From Clostridium yunnanense (lineage in GTDB: Bacteria > Bacillota > Clostridia > Clostridiales > Clostridiaceae): 64,000 nt of DNA. The notes below the pieces were generated by a model, which worked only from the letters and a program-made list of their open reading frames with translations, had not been told where the DNA came from and did not search any database. Location of the stretch: NCBI RefSeq assembly GCF_016595795.1, contig NZ_JAENHN010000010.1:186001-250000 (forward strand). The letters run 5' to 3'. Of this stretch, positions 19,080 through 28,533 are shown one piece after another (the stretch's first letter is position 1; each line of letters starts with the position of its first letter). A program made the translations under genes and the position numbers.

Positions 19080-21104
19080 CTAGTTGCTTTTTCTAACTAT
19101 ATTTTTAAAACCAATGAAAGTTGCATAGAAGTATCCGCCATATATAACAATAAGTACTAGGATTATCATCAGAGAAGCATTCCCCATGAAGCCTTTGTTA
19201 TAAGTATTAAATACTTTATTAGTTACGCTTATGCCAACTATTGAATGTATAATTGCCAGTGTTAAAGGTACCATAAAATAGATTAGGTTCTGCACTAGTA
19301 TTGATTTATTTATCATTTTCTCAGTGACACCTATTTTCTTAAGAGCGTTATATCTACCAATACTGTCACTTGCCTCGGACAACTGCTGTAATGCCAGTAC
19401 TGCAGCACTGGATATTAAAAATACTATGCCTAAATATATACCCAGAAATACAACCATTGCTGATGAGCCATAAACCAAGGAATGTAGCTGCTCTAGGGTG
19501 TTCCCGAATACTAGGATAGAAGAACCGTTGAAGGTCCTGTTTTCCGAAAGGTTAGTGAATAGGTTTGAAAACTTCTCTTCTGATTTTGTATAATTATTGC
19601 TATTGAACATTACATTAAATCTTGAGGATTCTACCTTTAAATCTCCCTTAAAGTTATCAGGAATTATGAAGTACAGGAATTGTAAATCAGTTCTTGTGCT
19701 AGCTATGTTCTCTTTAATTGGGGCTTTATTTTTTATGATATAAGTTTTATCCTGAATACATACAGAGTTTTCATTTTTAATAAACTTATTGAAAGCACCA
19801 CTGAAATCCTCGTAGTTGGATACAACTAAAATTTCATTATCCTTTAAGTCCATAGGGGACTTATCTAGAAGCTTAATTATTGAATTGTATTCAGATATTT
19901 TTATTGCTGCTATGGCATGATCTGAATAGGAAGTCTTGAGCTCTTTTTCTTCTTTTTTAGTTAAATATTTGCTTAGTAATTCGCTTAGATAAACATTAAG
20001 CTTGTATTGAGTAAAAAAAGAATGCTTCTCATTAGCATCAAACTTAAAGTTCTTTTTATCTAAAAGGTCCTTAATATCAGTAATTTTTTGGCCATTATTA
20101 TCAACATAAAGCTGTGCAGAACCATGAAAAGAAGTATTTCCTTTTAACATTTTATCAAAACTACCCTTATAGCCAAACATGGTAAATAAAAGTGTGATAG
20201 TTAAAAAAAGCATGAGACATATGGTAGTCATGGATAAAAAGTTAGTAGTTATTTTATTATTAATCTGTCTCAATACAAATATATTTAAGTTTTTAAGATA
20301 TATCTTCTTATTCTTTTGTATAATTTGAATTAAGAAGTTTGAGAGACTAAAAAAGAATAATAGAGTTCCTACAATCCCCAAAATAATTGAAATAATAAAG
20401 AGAAAATCATCAGGTGATAAGCCTACCTTTAATACAAGAGTGTAAGCTACAATAAGTGATGCTATGGAAAGAAGAAATATAATCATTGAAATTATAGGGC
20501 TATTAATCTTTATTTCTTCATTTTTCTTTGCTGCATTTAGCATATCTATGAGCTTATATTTAGAAATAGTAACTTGATTAAATATCATTACTAGAAGAAA
20601 TATTATTCCGAAGTATAATGCAGATTTAACTATTGCACTTATTGATATAATAAACCTATAGTTATTCATATTTACTACTAAAAGCTTAGCTATAATAATC
20701 GATAGGCCTTGGGAAACAATAATGCCAAGGAGAGTTCCAACAACTAGAGATAACAAGCCAATAAGAAAAGTCTCCAAAATTAAAATGCTAGAAATTTTTC
20801 GCTTTGACATACCTAAAGTCATGTATATACCTAGTTCTTTTTTACGTTTTTTTATAAGAAAGTTATTAGCGTAAACTATAAGTCCGCCTAGAATAAAGGA
20901 TACAAATACGGAGGTTCCAGCTATAAGCTTATTTAAGGTTACCATATACTCTGCAGTGCTCTTACTTATTTCAAGCAATGACTTTTGAGCTTCAATAGAA
21001 TTAAAGCTATAAAATATACATACTGCAAAGGTTAGAGTAAGAAAATATATAGAGTAATCCTTGAAGCTTCTCTTTACATTGTTTATTGCTATTTTAGAAA
21101 ACAT
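19080..21104 (-). CDS. BceB-type ABC transporter permease (FtsX family)
   Basis: A 674-residue membrane protein with the BceB architecture. It has two N-terminal helices, an FtsX domain (VFVSFILGGLIVYANNFL, KKRKKELGIYMTLGMSK), a block of helices, a large extracytoplasmic domain of about 200 residues (~290-530) and a C-terminal FtsX domain. This family removes or disrupts cell-wall-targeting peptides such as bacitracin and lantibiotics, and acts as co-sensor with its histidine kinase. I place the start at 21104 because GGAGGAG lies 9 bases upstream; it overlaps the end of the ATPase gene by 11 bases, so the two are coupled. Confidence 0.9.
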   Translation of the reverse strand: MFSKIAINNVKRSFKDYSIYFLTLTFAVCIFYSFNSIEAQKSLLEISKSTAEYMVTLNKLIAGTSVFVSFILGGLIVYANNFLIKKRKKELGIYMTLGMSKRKISSILILETFLIGLLSLVVGTLLGIIVSQGLSIIIAKLLVVNMNNYRFIISISAIVKSALYFGIIFLLVMIFNQVTISKYKLIDMLNAAKKNEEIKINSPIISMIIFLLSIASLIVAYTLVLKVGLSPDDFLFIISIILGIVGTLLFFFSLSNFLIQIIQKNKKIYLKNLNIFVLRQINNKITTNFLSMTTICLMLFLTITLLFTMFGYKGSFDKMLKGNTSFHGSAQLYVDNNGQKITDIKDLLDKKNFKFDANEKHSFFTQYKLNVYLSELLSKYLTKKEEKELKTSYSDHAIAAIKISEYNSIIKLLDKSPMDLKDNEILVVSNYEDFSGAFNKFIKNENSVCIQDKTYIIKNKAPIKENIASTRTDLQFLYFIIPDNFKGDLKVESSRFNVMFNSNNYTKSEEKFSNLFTNLSENRTFNGSSILVFGNTLEQLHSLVYGSSAMVVFLGIYLGIVFLISSAAVLALQQLSEASDSIGRYNALKKIGVTEKMINKSILVQNLIYFMVPLTLAIIHSIVGISVTNKVFNTYNKGFMGNASLMIILVLIVIYGGYFYATFIGFKNIVRKSN

Positions 21105-21861
21105 CACTAGCATCTCCTCCAAGTAAGGTTACAACTTCAATTATTTTATTAAAGAATTCCTTTCTTGTATCATTTCCACGAACCAGTTCATTAAAAATCT
21201 TGCCATCCTTAATAAATAAGATCCTATGAGCATAGCTAGCTGTAAATGCATCGTGAGTAACCATTAGTATAGTAGCTTGAAATTCTTTGTTTAGCTTTTC
21301 AAAGGAGTCCAAAAGAAGTCTTGAGGATTTAGAGTCTAAAGCTCCAGTGGGCTCATCAGCTAGGATGAGTGAAGGCTCTGTAACCAGTGCTCTAGCAGAA
21401 GCCACCCTTTGTTTTTGCCCTCCGGACATTTGAAAAGGGTATTTAGCCAGCACATCTAATATCTCCAACTTTTCTGCCACTTTTTTAATAAGTGCATCTA
21501 TTTCAGAGGTTTTTCTCTTTTGTATTGTTAGAGCTAAAGCTATATTTTCATAGGCCGTAAGAGTATCTAGAAGATTGAAATCCTGAAAGATGAATCCTAA
21601 CTCATCACGCCTGAAGTTTTCTAAGGCTTTAGATTTAAGTGTGGTAATATCCTTATTATTTATAATAATGTTACCTGTTGTAACATTATCAATAGTTGAA
21701 ATACAATTTAATAGGGTGGTCTTTCCGCTGCCTGAGGGTCCCATTATACCCACGAAATCTCCTTTATTCACATCAAAGCTTATATTGTCTATGGCTTTTG
21801 TTATGTTGCCTTTATTACCATAGTATTTTTCGAACTTTTCTACCTTTAATATATTTTTCAT
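21094..21861 (-). CDS. BceA-type ABC transporter ATP-binding protein
   Basis: A 255-residue ATPase with Walker A GPSGSGKTT, Q-loop FQDFNLLD, signature MSGGQKQR, Walker B LILADEPTGALD and the H-loop VTHD. It belongs to the MacB/LolD/BceA group and pairs with the permease encoded directly after it. The ATG at 21861 has GGAGG six bases upstream; the longer frame from 21912 lacks one. Confidence 0.92.
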   Translation of the reverse strand: MKNILKVEKFEKYYGNKGNITKAIDNISFDVNKGDFVGIMGPSGSGKTTLLNCISTIDNVTTGNIIINNKDITTLKSKALENFRRDELGFIFQDFNLLDTLTAYENIALALTIQKRKTSEIDALIKKVAEKLEILDVLAKYPFQMSGGQKQRVASARALVTEPSLILADEPTGALDSKSSRLLLDSFEKLNKEFQATILMVTHDAFTASYAHRILFIKDGKIFNELVRGNDTRKEFFNKIIEVVTLLGGDASDVF

Positions 21862-21924
21862 TACTTTCCTCCATAATTTTTCTTCCCTGAAGGGGGTTAT
21901 TAACCTGAGCAACTTACCGGAACT

Positions 21925-22341
21925 TTAATTTTTTACCTCAAATTCAACTATTTTTTCAATGATATGATTACCAGCATTATAGATTGTAGCACCATACTGA
22001 CCTTCTTCAAGACCTTCTGGAACTGAAAGCTTAGCGGTAAAATATCCAGCCTTGCTTATTTCTATATTTTCTTCTACTTTAAATCTATTTTGTGTTGATA
22101 CTTTACCTTTGTACCAAACCACTGTTGCATTCTTAATAGCTAGTTTTTTACCCTTTGCAGAAAGATAAACTGTATCTTTGGATGTAAAAGTGTTAGTGGA
22201 TTCAGTGGGTCTTCCTTTGTCATCTACACTTTTAGTTAGTGTAATGTCTACAATTTTAGGACCGTTGAAGTATTTATAAGCAGCACCTCCTCCGATTAGT
22301 ATTAAAATCACTATTATTACTGGTATTAATAATTTTTTCAT
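21925..22341 (-). CDS. Membrane-anchored extracytoplasmic protein within the Bce-type module
   Basis: 138 residues: a single N-terminal helix (about 4-24) followed by a compact beta-rich domain (VDITLTKSVDDKG, VVWYKGKV, AKLSVPEGLEEGQYG). I do not recognise a named family; the fold resembles an Ig/FN3-like sandwich. It sits between the histidine kinase and the ABC ATPase genes, 63 bases before the latter, so it is probably the first gene of the transporter transcript. It could assist peptide binding or signalling. This is an inference from position. The start at 22341 has GGAGG eight bases upstream; the ORF could begin five codons earlier. Confidence 0.7.
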   Translation of the reverse strand: MKKLLIPVIIVILILIGGGAAYKYFNGPKIVDITLTKSVDDKGRPTESTNTFTSKDTVYLSAKGKKLAIKNATVVWYKGKVSTQNRFKVEENIEISKAGYFTAKLSVPEGLEEGQYGATIYNAGNHIIEKIVEFEVKN

Positions 22342-22487
22342 AACCAATTCCTCCAAACCTTAATTAATATTTTCTCTATGTGTATTATTCTACTAGCACT
22401 TCCCTTGGATACATATTAGTTTATATTTCATTAAGGTTACATTTTTGAAAGGTTTGAAATTATTGTACTTTAACAAATAAAAAATAA

Positions 22488-22533
22488 TGGATTATCAGCT
22501 ATCATAATCCACAATAGCCATTAATCCATTATT
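22488..22533 (-). terminator. Nested inverted repeats after the histidine kinase gene
   Basis: TGGATTAT (22488-22495) can pair with ATAATCCA (22504-22511). A longer AATAATGGATTA (22483-22494) can pair with TAATCCATTATT (22522-22533). The two hairpins are mutually exclusive. They lie immediately past the kinase stop and probably limit read-through into the transporter genes. Confidence 0.55.
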
Positions 22534-22542
22534 AACATACAT

Positions 22543-23556
22543 TTAATTAATTAAATTAACCCTGCCTAAGGGGAAGATAATACTAACCTTTGTACCTTCA
22601 CCAATTTTTGAGGTTAAGCTAAGGCCTAAGCCTAGTTGTTCACAAAGTTTTTTGCACAAATAAAGCCCTATGCCAGTAGACTTACTAAGCTTTCTTCCAT
22701 TATCTCCGGTAAAGCCCTTTTCAAAAACTCTATTAATATCTTTATCTATGATACCTATGCCGTTATCTTCCACAGTAAGGACTATATTGTCTTCATTTAG
22801 AACAGTATAAACTTTTACCTTGGGTTTGTTTTCACTACTATATTTAATAGAATTTCCTATGATTTGATTTAAGATGAATTCAAGCCACTTGGCATCACAG
22901 TATATAGTACCTTCTACTCCTTCTATGTCCACTGAAATTCTTTTGTTTATAAAGTCTCTGGAATTCTTCTTTATAGTACTTCTTACTATAGTACCTAAAG
23001 ATAGTGGCTTTATTATATAATCTTTGCCTACATTATTACTTCTTGAATAATAAAGTACTTGTTCAATGTAATCCTCAATTTTCATTAATTCGTAATCAAT
23101 ACTCTTAGTTACTGAATTTTGATTATTTTCTAGTATTAATCTTGTGGAGGAAATAGGAGTCTTTATTTCATGAACCCAGGTTTCTATATATTCTCTATAT
23201 TCACTTTGCATATCTCTATATCTTTTTACATTTTCATGCATACTTTTGTTGGTATCCTTTAATATATTATATAAAACCTTACCTTCAATAAAATTTGGCT
23301 CTTCAATGATTTCAGAAAGGAGATACTTTCTATCCAAGTTATCCATAGTACTAGTTACTTCCTCATAAAACCTTTTTGATTTGATAAATTCTACAATAAT
23401 AAAAGAAAAAATGGGCAGAAACCATATGGAGAGTGTTAGGACAATTACACTGGTACTAATGTTAATGAGCAACATTATGGAGCAGATGATAATGGATAAT
23501 ATAAAGTTAATTAAAAGAAATAAAAGTCTGTCTTTTAAATAATCGATTAAACTCAT
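22543..23556 (-). CDS. BceS-type intramembrane-sensing histidine kinase
   Basis: 337 residues: two N-terminal membrane helices with almost no extracellular loop (about 12-58), the hallmark of intramembrane-sensing kinases that rely on a BceAB transporter for input. The phosphoacceptor motif ETWVHEIKTPIS places His at residue 129. The ATPase domain has NQIIGNSIKYSS, DNGIGI and GIGLYLCKKL boxes. It overlaps the regulator gene by four bases. It should phosphorylate the adjacent regulator. Confidence 0.92.
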   Translation of the reverse strand: MSLIDYLKDRLLFLLINFILSIIICSIMLLINISTSVIVLTLSIWFLPIFSFIIVEFIKSKRFYEEVTSTMDNLDRKYLLSEIIEEPNFIEGKVLYNILKDTNKSMHENVKRYRDMQSEYREYIETWVHEIKTPISSTRLILENNQNSVTKSIDYELMKIEDYIEQVLYYSRSNNVGKDYIIKPLSLGTIVRSTIKKNSRDFINKRISVDIEGVEGTIYCDAKWLEFILNQIIGNSIKYSSENKPKVKVYTVLNEDNIVLTVEDNGIGIIDKDINRVFEKGFTGDNGRKLSKSTGIGLYLCKKLCEQLGLGLSLTSKIGEGTKVSIIFPLGRVNLIN

Positions 23557-24221
23557 GGCAGTATGTATCCAAGTCCACGTCTAGTTTCTATGGTCTCGCT
23601 CATTCCTACTTCCTCTAATTTCTTTCTTAGTCTTGTGACATTAACAGATAAATTATTATCATCTACAAAGATATCTGAGTTCCACATAAAATCCATCAGC
23701 TCATCTCTAGATACTATTTTACCCTTGTTCTTAATCATGCAGGAAAGTATCTTAAGCTCGTTTCTTGTTAGTTCCACTGTATTGCCTTTGTAAGTAATTG
23801 AACTATTTGATAAATTAAGCTTTAAATCGTAGTAATACATGGTGTCCTGAGGAGAGGAGCCACTTGATCTTCTTAAGATAGAGGAAATCCGTGCTAAAAG
23901 AATTTGAGTATTATAAGGTTTTGTGATAAAGTCATCAGCACCTAAATTCATACTCATAAGTTCATCCATCTCGCTGTCTCTGCTTGTAACCACTATAATT
24001 GGCATATTTGACTTTTTTCTTATTTCTCTGCATATGTGATAGCCATCAAATATAGGCAGATTTATATCTAAAAGTAATAAATCTGGATCTTCTTTTAGTA
24101 TGTAATCCACAATGTTTTCAAAATTTGAAGGAGCAAGAACTTCGTATCCATACCTTGTTAAAAAGACTTTTAGTTCCTCCCTTATGGTTTCAGTATCTTC
24201 AACAATAATTATATTTGACAT
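23553..24221 (-). CDS. BceR-type OmpR family response regulator
   Basis: 222 residues: receiver domain with Asp52 (LLDINLPIFDG) and Lys in ITKPYN, then a winged-helix DNA-binding domain (VELTRNELKILSCM, VDDNNLSVNVTRLRKKL). It is first in the kinase operon. The expected target is the promoter in the 200-base gap before the transporter genes, though I found no clear direct or inverted repeat there. Confidence 0.92.
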   Translation of the reverse strand: MSNIIIVEDTETIREELKVFLTRYGYEVLAPSNFENIVDYILKEDPDLLLLDINLPIFDGYHICREIRKKSNMPIIVVTSRDSEMDELMSMNLGADDFITKPYNTQILLARISSILRRSSGSSPQDTMYYYDLKLNLSNSSITYKGNTVELTRNELKILSCMIKNKGKIVSRDELMDFMWNSDIFVDDNNLSVNVTRLRKKLEEVGMSETIETRRGLGYILP

Positions 24222-24372
24222 AGATTCACTTCCTTTGTAAAAACCTATCAGATTAATGATATTATAATTTATTATAAGTATTACTGCAAAAAATAAATCT
24301 AAATTTTCGAAAAGGAGGCATGAATGAAAATTTAATAATTGAAGGTTTACAGAATTAAGTTAAGGAACTAAA

Positions 24373-25083
24373 TTATCTTGGAAATGCTCCATTATTTATA
24401 TCAATGCATGTACCGTTTATATACTCTGGGCTATCTGTTGCCAGCCAATATATTGTTTTTGCTACTTCTTCTGGTTTAGCGAATCGATCTAAATAAACGC
24501 TGCTTTTTATATCTTTTTTTCTTTGTTCAGGTATTTGTGTCATCATATCTGTTTCTACAGGCCCTGGGGCTACAGCATTTATTATAATTCCTTTACTTCC
24601 TAATAGCTTGGCAAAACTTTTAGTGGCATTAATTAATCCAGCTTTTGATACTCCATACCATATGTCCGGATGTCCAATTTGCCCTGCAATTGACGAGGTG
24701 TTTATAATCCTCCCATTACCAGAAGCAATCATTGATTTTGAAACATGTTTTATAAATTCGATAGGTGCATAAAGATTTATGTTCATAATTTTTTTGATTT
24801 CTTCTTCTGAATAAATATCATAAGGAATAGAACTCATTATTCCAGCATTATTAACCAATATATCTATATGACCAAGCTCACTAACTAACTTATCTATACC
24901 ATTTACATAAGATAAATCATACTCTATCTTTACAACATTCTCATTATCATTAAATTCAAAGTTAGCATAATCCCTTGCAACAGTTATAATTTTATAATTA
25001 TCTTTAAGAAATAGTCTAGTACACTCTAATCCAATTCCTTTATTACCGCCAGTTATTAATACAGTTTTCCTCATTGCATTCAC
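24373..25083 (-). CDS. Short-chain dehydrogenase/reductase (SDR)
   Basis: 236 residues with the classical SDR features: NAD(P) loop TGGNKGIG, NNAG motif, catalytic Ser (INTSS), and YxxxK in WYGVSKAG. The C-terminal half ends with APGPVETDM. It is FabG-like in length. The substrate is unknown. The start is either GTG at 25083 or ATG at 25074; neither has a strong ribosome-binding site. It stands alone between the two-component genes and the T-box. Confidence 0.85.
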   Translation of the reverse strand: MNAMRKTVLITGGNKGIGLECTRLFLKDNYKIITVARDYANFEFNDNENVVKIEYDLSYVNGIDKLVSELGHIDILVNNAGIMSSIPYDIYSEEEIKKIMNINLYAPIEFIKHVSKSMIASGNGRIINTSSIAGQIGHPDIWYGVSKAGLINATKSFAKLLGSKGIIINAVAPGPVETDMMTQIPEQRKKDIKSSVYLDRFAKPEEVAKTIYWLATDSPEYINGTCIDINNGAFPR

Positions 25084-25361
25084 TTCTTTCTTATTAATTC
25101 TTTTAATTACATATTATTATATAATAAACTTTCATAAACATTGTTGAATAAAAAATACAATTATTATTGATTCTAATAGTAAGATTTAATTTAAGTAAAA
25201 GTTTTGAAGCATTATATAATCTATGATCTTAAGTGTGTAAAAATATTACCAGGCTAAATAATTATAAAAAATGAATATAAACAAATAAAAGTTCAATAAT
25301 ACTAAACATAGAGCATATAATGAATATTGCCAGAGTTAAAATGACATGTTGAAATTAGGTG
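25084..25361. other. Intergenic region with no gene seen
   Basis: An AT-rich stretch between the divergent SDR gene and the T-box promoter. No reading frame, hairpin or known motif is supported. Confidence 0.5.
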
Positions 25362-25390
25362 TTGACAGTACATTGTATAATTGATAATAT
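25362..25390 (+). promoter_or_regulatory. Promoter of the T-box/valS transcript
   Basis: TTGACA (25362-25367) and TAATAT (25385-25390) are 17 bases apart, directly upstream of the T-box leader. Confidence 0.8.
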
Positions 25391-25404
25391 ATGTATAATT
25401 TAAT

Positions 25405-25682
25405 AAATAAAGGCCTTGAAGAGGAAGAGTAGTTATATAACTGAAATAAAGAGAGGGAATGTTGGTGGAAATTTCCCATGATGTGTATGATAAAGGTAGC
25501 CTCTGAGCTGTAAACCGAAATCTATGAGAGAGTAGGCTTTAACGGAGATCCCGCTGTTAAAAGGGAAGTAGTATCGGCAATATAAAGAGCCCGCACTATA
25601 ATGAGAGTGTACATCAGTACAAACTTAGGTGGTACCACGGAGATTATCCTTCGTCCTATATTTTTAGGACGAAGGTTTTTTT
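25405..25682 (+). promoter_or_regulatory. Valine-specific T-box riboswitch
   Basis: The leader has the stem-I elements AGAGAGGGAA and TTGGTGGAA, a likely specifier GTA at 25496-25498 followed by GCCTCTGAG, and the conserved T-box sequence AGGTGGTACCACGG at 25627-25640. The intrinsic terminator CCTTCGTCCTA / TAGGACGAAGG plus T-run is at 25648-25682. GTA is a valine codon, in agreement with the valS gene downstream. Uncharged tRNA-Val should stabilise the antiterminator and switch the gene on. Confidence 0.93.
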
Positions 25683-25837
25683 ATTTTAATTAAAACAAGG
25701 TATTTCCATTTTGTTCACAATAACGGCTAGTCGTTTTGATTTTATAAACTTTATAAATTATTTATCAATGTATGATGCAGAAAATAGTGCACGATTTTCT
25801 CTCATCGTAAACTAACTTTTATATAGGAGGAATCAAT

Positions 25838-28240
25838 ATGTTAAGTAAAAAATATAACCCATTAGAGATTGAAAATAAATGGCAGCAGTATTGGCAAGAT
25901 AATGAGATATATAAATATGATTTTAATAGTGATAAAGAAACTTTTTCAATAGATACACCACCGCCTACTATAAGCGGAAGCCTTCATATAGGTCATATAT
26001 TTTCTTATACTCAGGCTGAAATTATAGCAAGATTTCAAAGAATGCAGGGGAAAAATGTATTTTACCCTTTTGGCTTCGATGACAATGGGCTGCCTACAGA
26101 AAGACTTGTAGAGAAAGAAGAAGGTATAAGAGCTTCGTCCATGCCGAGAAGTGAGTTTATTGAAAGGTGTTTAAAAACCACTAAAAAATATGAGGAGGAA
26201 TTTAAAGATCTTTGGACATCAATGGGTTTTAGCGTAGATTGGAGTCTTCAATATGAGACTATCAATAAAAGAATACAAAAAATATCACAGAAGGCCTTCA
26301 TAGATATGGCTAAAGCAGGAAAGGCATATATAAAGCAATCACCGGTTTTGTGGTGTACTACTTGTCAAACCTCCATAGCCCAAGCAGAACTTGAAACAAC
26401 AGAGAAGGAAAGCACCTTTAATTATATTCCATTTCTCGTTAATGGGGAGGAGCTCATAGTTGCAACCACTAGGCCAGAACTTTTATATGGATGCATATGC
26501 TTATTTATAAATCCAGAAGATGAAAGATATAAAAGATATATAGGTAAAACCGCTATAGTACCACTTTATAACTTTGAGATACCAATTTATTCAGATGAAA
26601 AGGTAAGCTTAGAAAAGGGAACAGGTTTAGTTATGTGTGCAACCTTTGGAGATACTACTGACTTAGAATGGTATGAAAAGCATAAATTGAGTTATAAAAG
26701 GGTAATTGAGGCTAATGGTAAAATATCTAGTGAAGTTCCTTATATAGGAGGCTTAAAGGTAGCTAACGCTAGAGAAAAGATAATAGAGCTTCTTAGAGAA
26801 AATAACCTTTTAATAAAAAGCGAAGCTATTACCCATAAGGTTTCAGTTCATGAGAGATGTGGAAAGCCAATAGAGATAATACCTTCAAAACAGTGGTATA
26901 TTGATATATTGAGTGAAAAAGAAAAATATCTAAAAGCTGCGGACAGCATAAATTGGTACCCTGCTTCAATGAAGACTAAGTATATAAACTGGGTTGAAAA
27001 CTTGAAATGGGACTGGTGTATTTCGAGGCAGCGGTATTATGGAGTTCCATTTCCGCTATGGTATTGCAATAAATGCGGAAAGGCTATTTTCTCAAAGGAA
27101 GAGAAGCTCCCAATGAATCCTATGGAATCAAAACCGTCTTCTGCTTGTTCCTGTGGATGTAATGAATTCACCGCTGAAACAGCTGTATTGGATACCTGGG
27201 CTACATCTTCATTAACTCCAATGATAAATTCAGATTGGAAGGGTGATAGAAATTTAACCAAGAAGCTTATGCCAATGGGAATGAGAACTCAGGCACATGA
27301 AATTATTAGAACCTGGGCCTTTTATACCATAGTTAGAAGTCTGTTTCATACAGGAGAGCTTCCTTGGAAGGATATAATGATATGTGGGTTTGTTTTAGCT
27401 AAAAAAGGAGAGAAGATAAGTAAATCAAAGAACAATGGGACTTTATCACCAAAGGACCTTATTGATAGACATTCAGCTGATGAACTTAGGTATTGGTCTG
27501 CTGGTGCAAGGCTTGGGACAGATACTATGTTCTCTGAAGAGGAACTTAAGCAGTCTAAAAGATTTGTAACAAAGCTGTGGAATGCAGCAAGTTTTTGTAT
27601 CATGCAGCTTCAAGATTTCGATGGAGAAAGACCAGAGAAGCTGCTACCGATTGATAGTTGGATTATAGAAAAAGCTAAAAAGACAGAAGAAGACATGAAA
27701 GATTACCTAAATCAATATGAGATAGGTCTAGCTAAAAAGGAGATAGATGAATTTTTCTGGAGTGATTTTTGTGATAATTATCTAGAGATAATAAAGGACA
27801 GATTATATAAGCCTGAAGTACACGGAAGTAATGAGAGGAAATCAGCTCAATATGCATTATATAAAAGTCTTTTAGAAATATTGAAGCTTTATTCCATATA
27901 TGTTCCACACATTACTGAAGAGATTTATCAAGAATATTTTAGAGCCTTTGAAAAAAGTATATCTATTCACAGTTTAGAATGGGGACTCGATGTAGATATA
28001 GAAAAAGAGAATTTGCTCGAGTTTGGAGAGCTTATTGAGGGTATTGTTTCAGAAGTAAGAAGATATAAATCTGAGAGAAATCTTTCTTTGAAGGAAAGCT
28101 TGAGTACTTTAAGAATTAGTATCTCAAAAGAATTTGATAGTCAGTTTGAGAAAACCTTGAAGGATTTAAAAGCATGTACTTGGGCAGAGAATATTGAATT
28201 GCATTTTGATGAAAAGTTTAGTGTAGAGATAATAAAATAG
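25838..28240 (+). CDS. valS: Valyl-tRNA synthetase, archaeal-like short form
   Basis: An 800-residue class I synthetase. HIGH is at residues 50-53 and KISKS at about 526. The Zn-binding cysteines are CTTC (~172) and CNKCGKAIF...CSCGC (~410-445). The editing domain (CP1) contains ATTRPELLYG. The segment after HIGH (FDDNGLPTE) differs from usual bacterial ValS, which has TDHAGIATQ there, and matches the archaeal and Rickettsia-type enzymes. The bacterial C-terminal coiled-coil arm appears absent, which explains the length of 800 rather than about 880. The T-box upstream supports valine specificity. It may be a second ValS beside a housekeeping copy elsewhere. Confidence 0.9.
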   Translation: MLSKKYNPLEIENKWQQYWQDNEIYKYDFNSDKETFSIDTPPPTISGSLHIGHIFSYTQAEIIARFQRMQGKNVFYPFGFDDNGLPTERLVEKEEGIRASSMPRSEFIERCLKTTKKYEEEFKDLWTSMGFSVDWSLQYETINKRIQKISQKAFIDMAKAGKAYIKQSPVLWCTTCQTSIAQAELETTEKESTFNYIPFLVNGEELIVATTRPELLYGCICLFINPEDERYKRYIGKTAIVPLYNFEIPIYSDEKVSLEKGTGLVMCATFGDTTDLEWYEKHKLSYKRVIEANGKISSEVPYIGGLKVANAREKIIELLRENNLLIKSEAITHKVSVHERCGKPIEIIPSKQWYIDILSEKEKYLKAADSINWYPASMKTKYINWVENLKWDWCISRQRYYGVPFPLWYCNKCGKAIFSKEEKLPMNPMESKPSSACSCGCNEFTAETAVLDTWATSSLTPMINSDWKGDRNLTKKLMPMGMRTQAHEIIRTWAFYTIVRSLFHTGELPWKDIMICGFVLAKKGEKISKSKNNGTLSPKDLIDRHSADELRYWSAGARLGTDTMFSEEELKQSKRFVTKLWNAASFCIMQLQDFDGERPEKLLPIDSWIIEKAKKTEEDMKDYLNQYEIGLAKKEIDEFFWSDFCDNYLEIIKDRLYKPEVHGSNERKSAQYALYKSLLEILKLYSIYVPHITEEIYQEYFRAFEKSISIHSLEWGLDVDIEKENLLEFGELIEGIVSEVRRYKSERNLSLKESLSTLRISISKEFDSQFEKTLKDLKACTWAENIELHFDEKFSVEIIK

Positions 28241-28318
28241 GAGTTTATTAAAAAAAGTCATTGAAGTGCTTAAGTCTAGCTAAGTTAAAAATTTAATAAT
28301 TTTCTATACAGTAAAAAA

Positions 28319-28352
28319 AGCGTAAGCTAGATGGTATATGGCTTACGCTCCT
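28319..28352 (-). terminator. Terminator of the glucanase operon
   Basis: AGCGTAAGC (28319-28327) and GCTTACGCT (28341-28349) form a 9-base stem. On the minus strand it is followed by TTTTTTTAC. It may also slow valS transcription from the other side. Confidence 0.75.
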
Positions 28353-28398
28353 TGGTCTATTATATCTATTTGGATTATACTTAGGGGTTACAAAATTA

Positions 28399-28500
28399 TG
28401 GAGGCACCACTTCGTAATGAAATTTATTATTTTTAAATTCTCTCACCTGAAGCCGTGAGAGTTTAAAAAATAGATTTAGGCTTGAAGTGGCACATCTCTA
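28399..28500. repeat. Palindromic intergenic element, copy 1
   Basis: Ends are CACCACTTC (left) and GAAGTGGCAC (right). The internal inverted arms are TTTTTAAATTCTCTCAC and GTGAGAGTTTAAAAAA. It belongs to the same family as the elements at 40615, 50277, 50383, 54191, 55317 and 56702. Confidence 0.7.
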
Positions 28501-28533
28501 TATATGACAGAATTATTGTATTAAATCAAGGGT

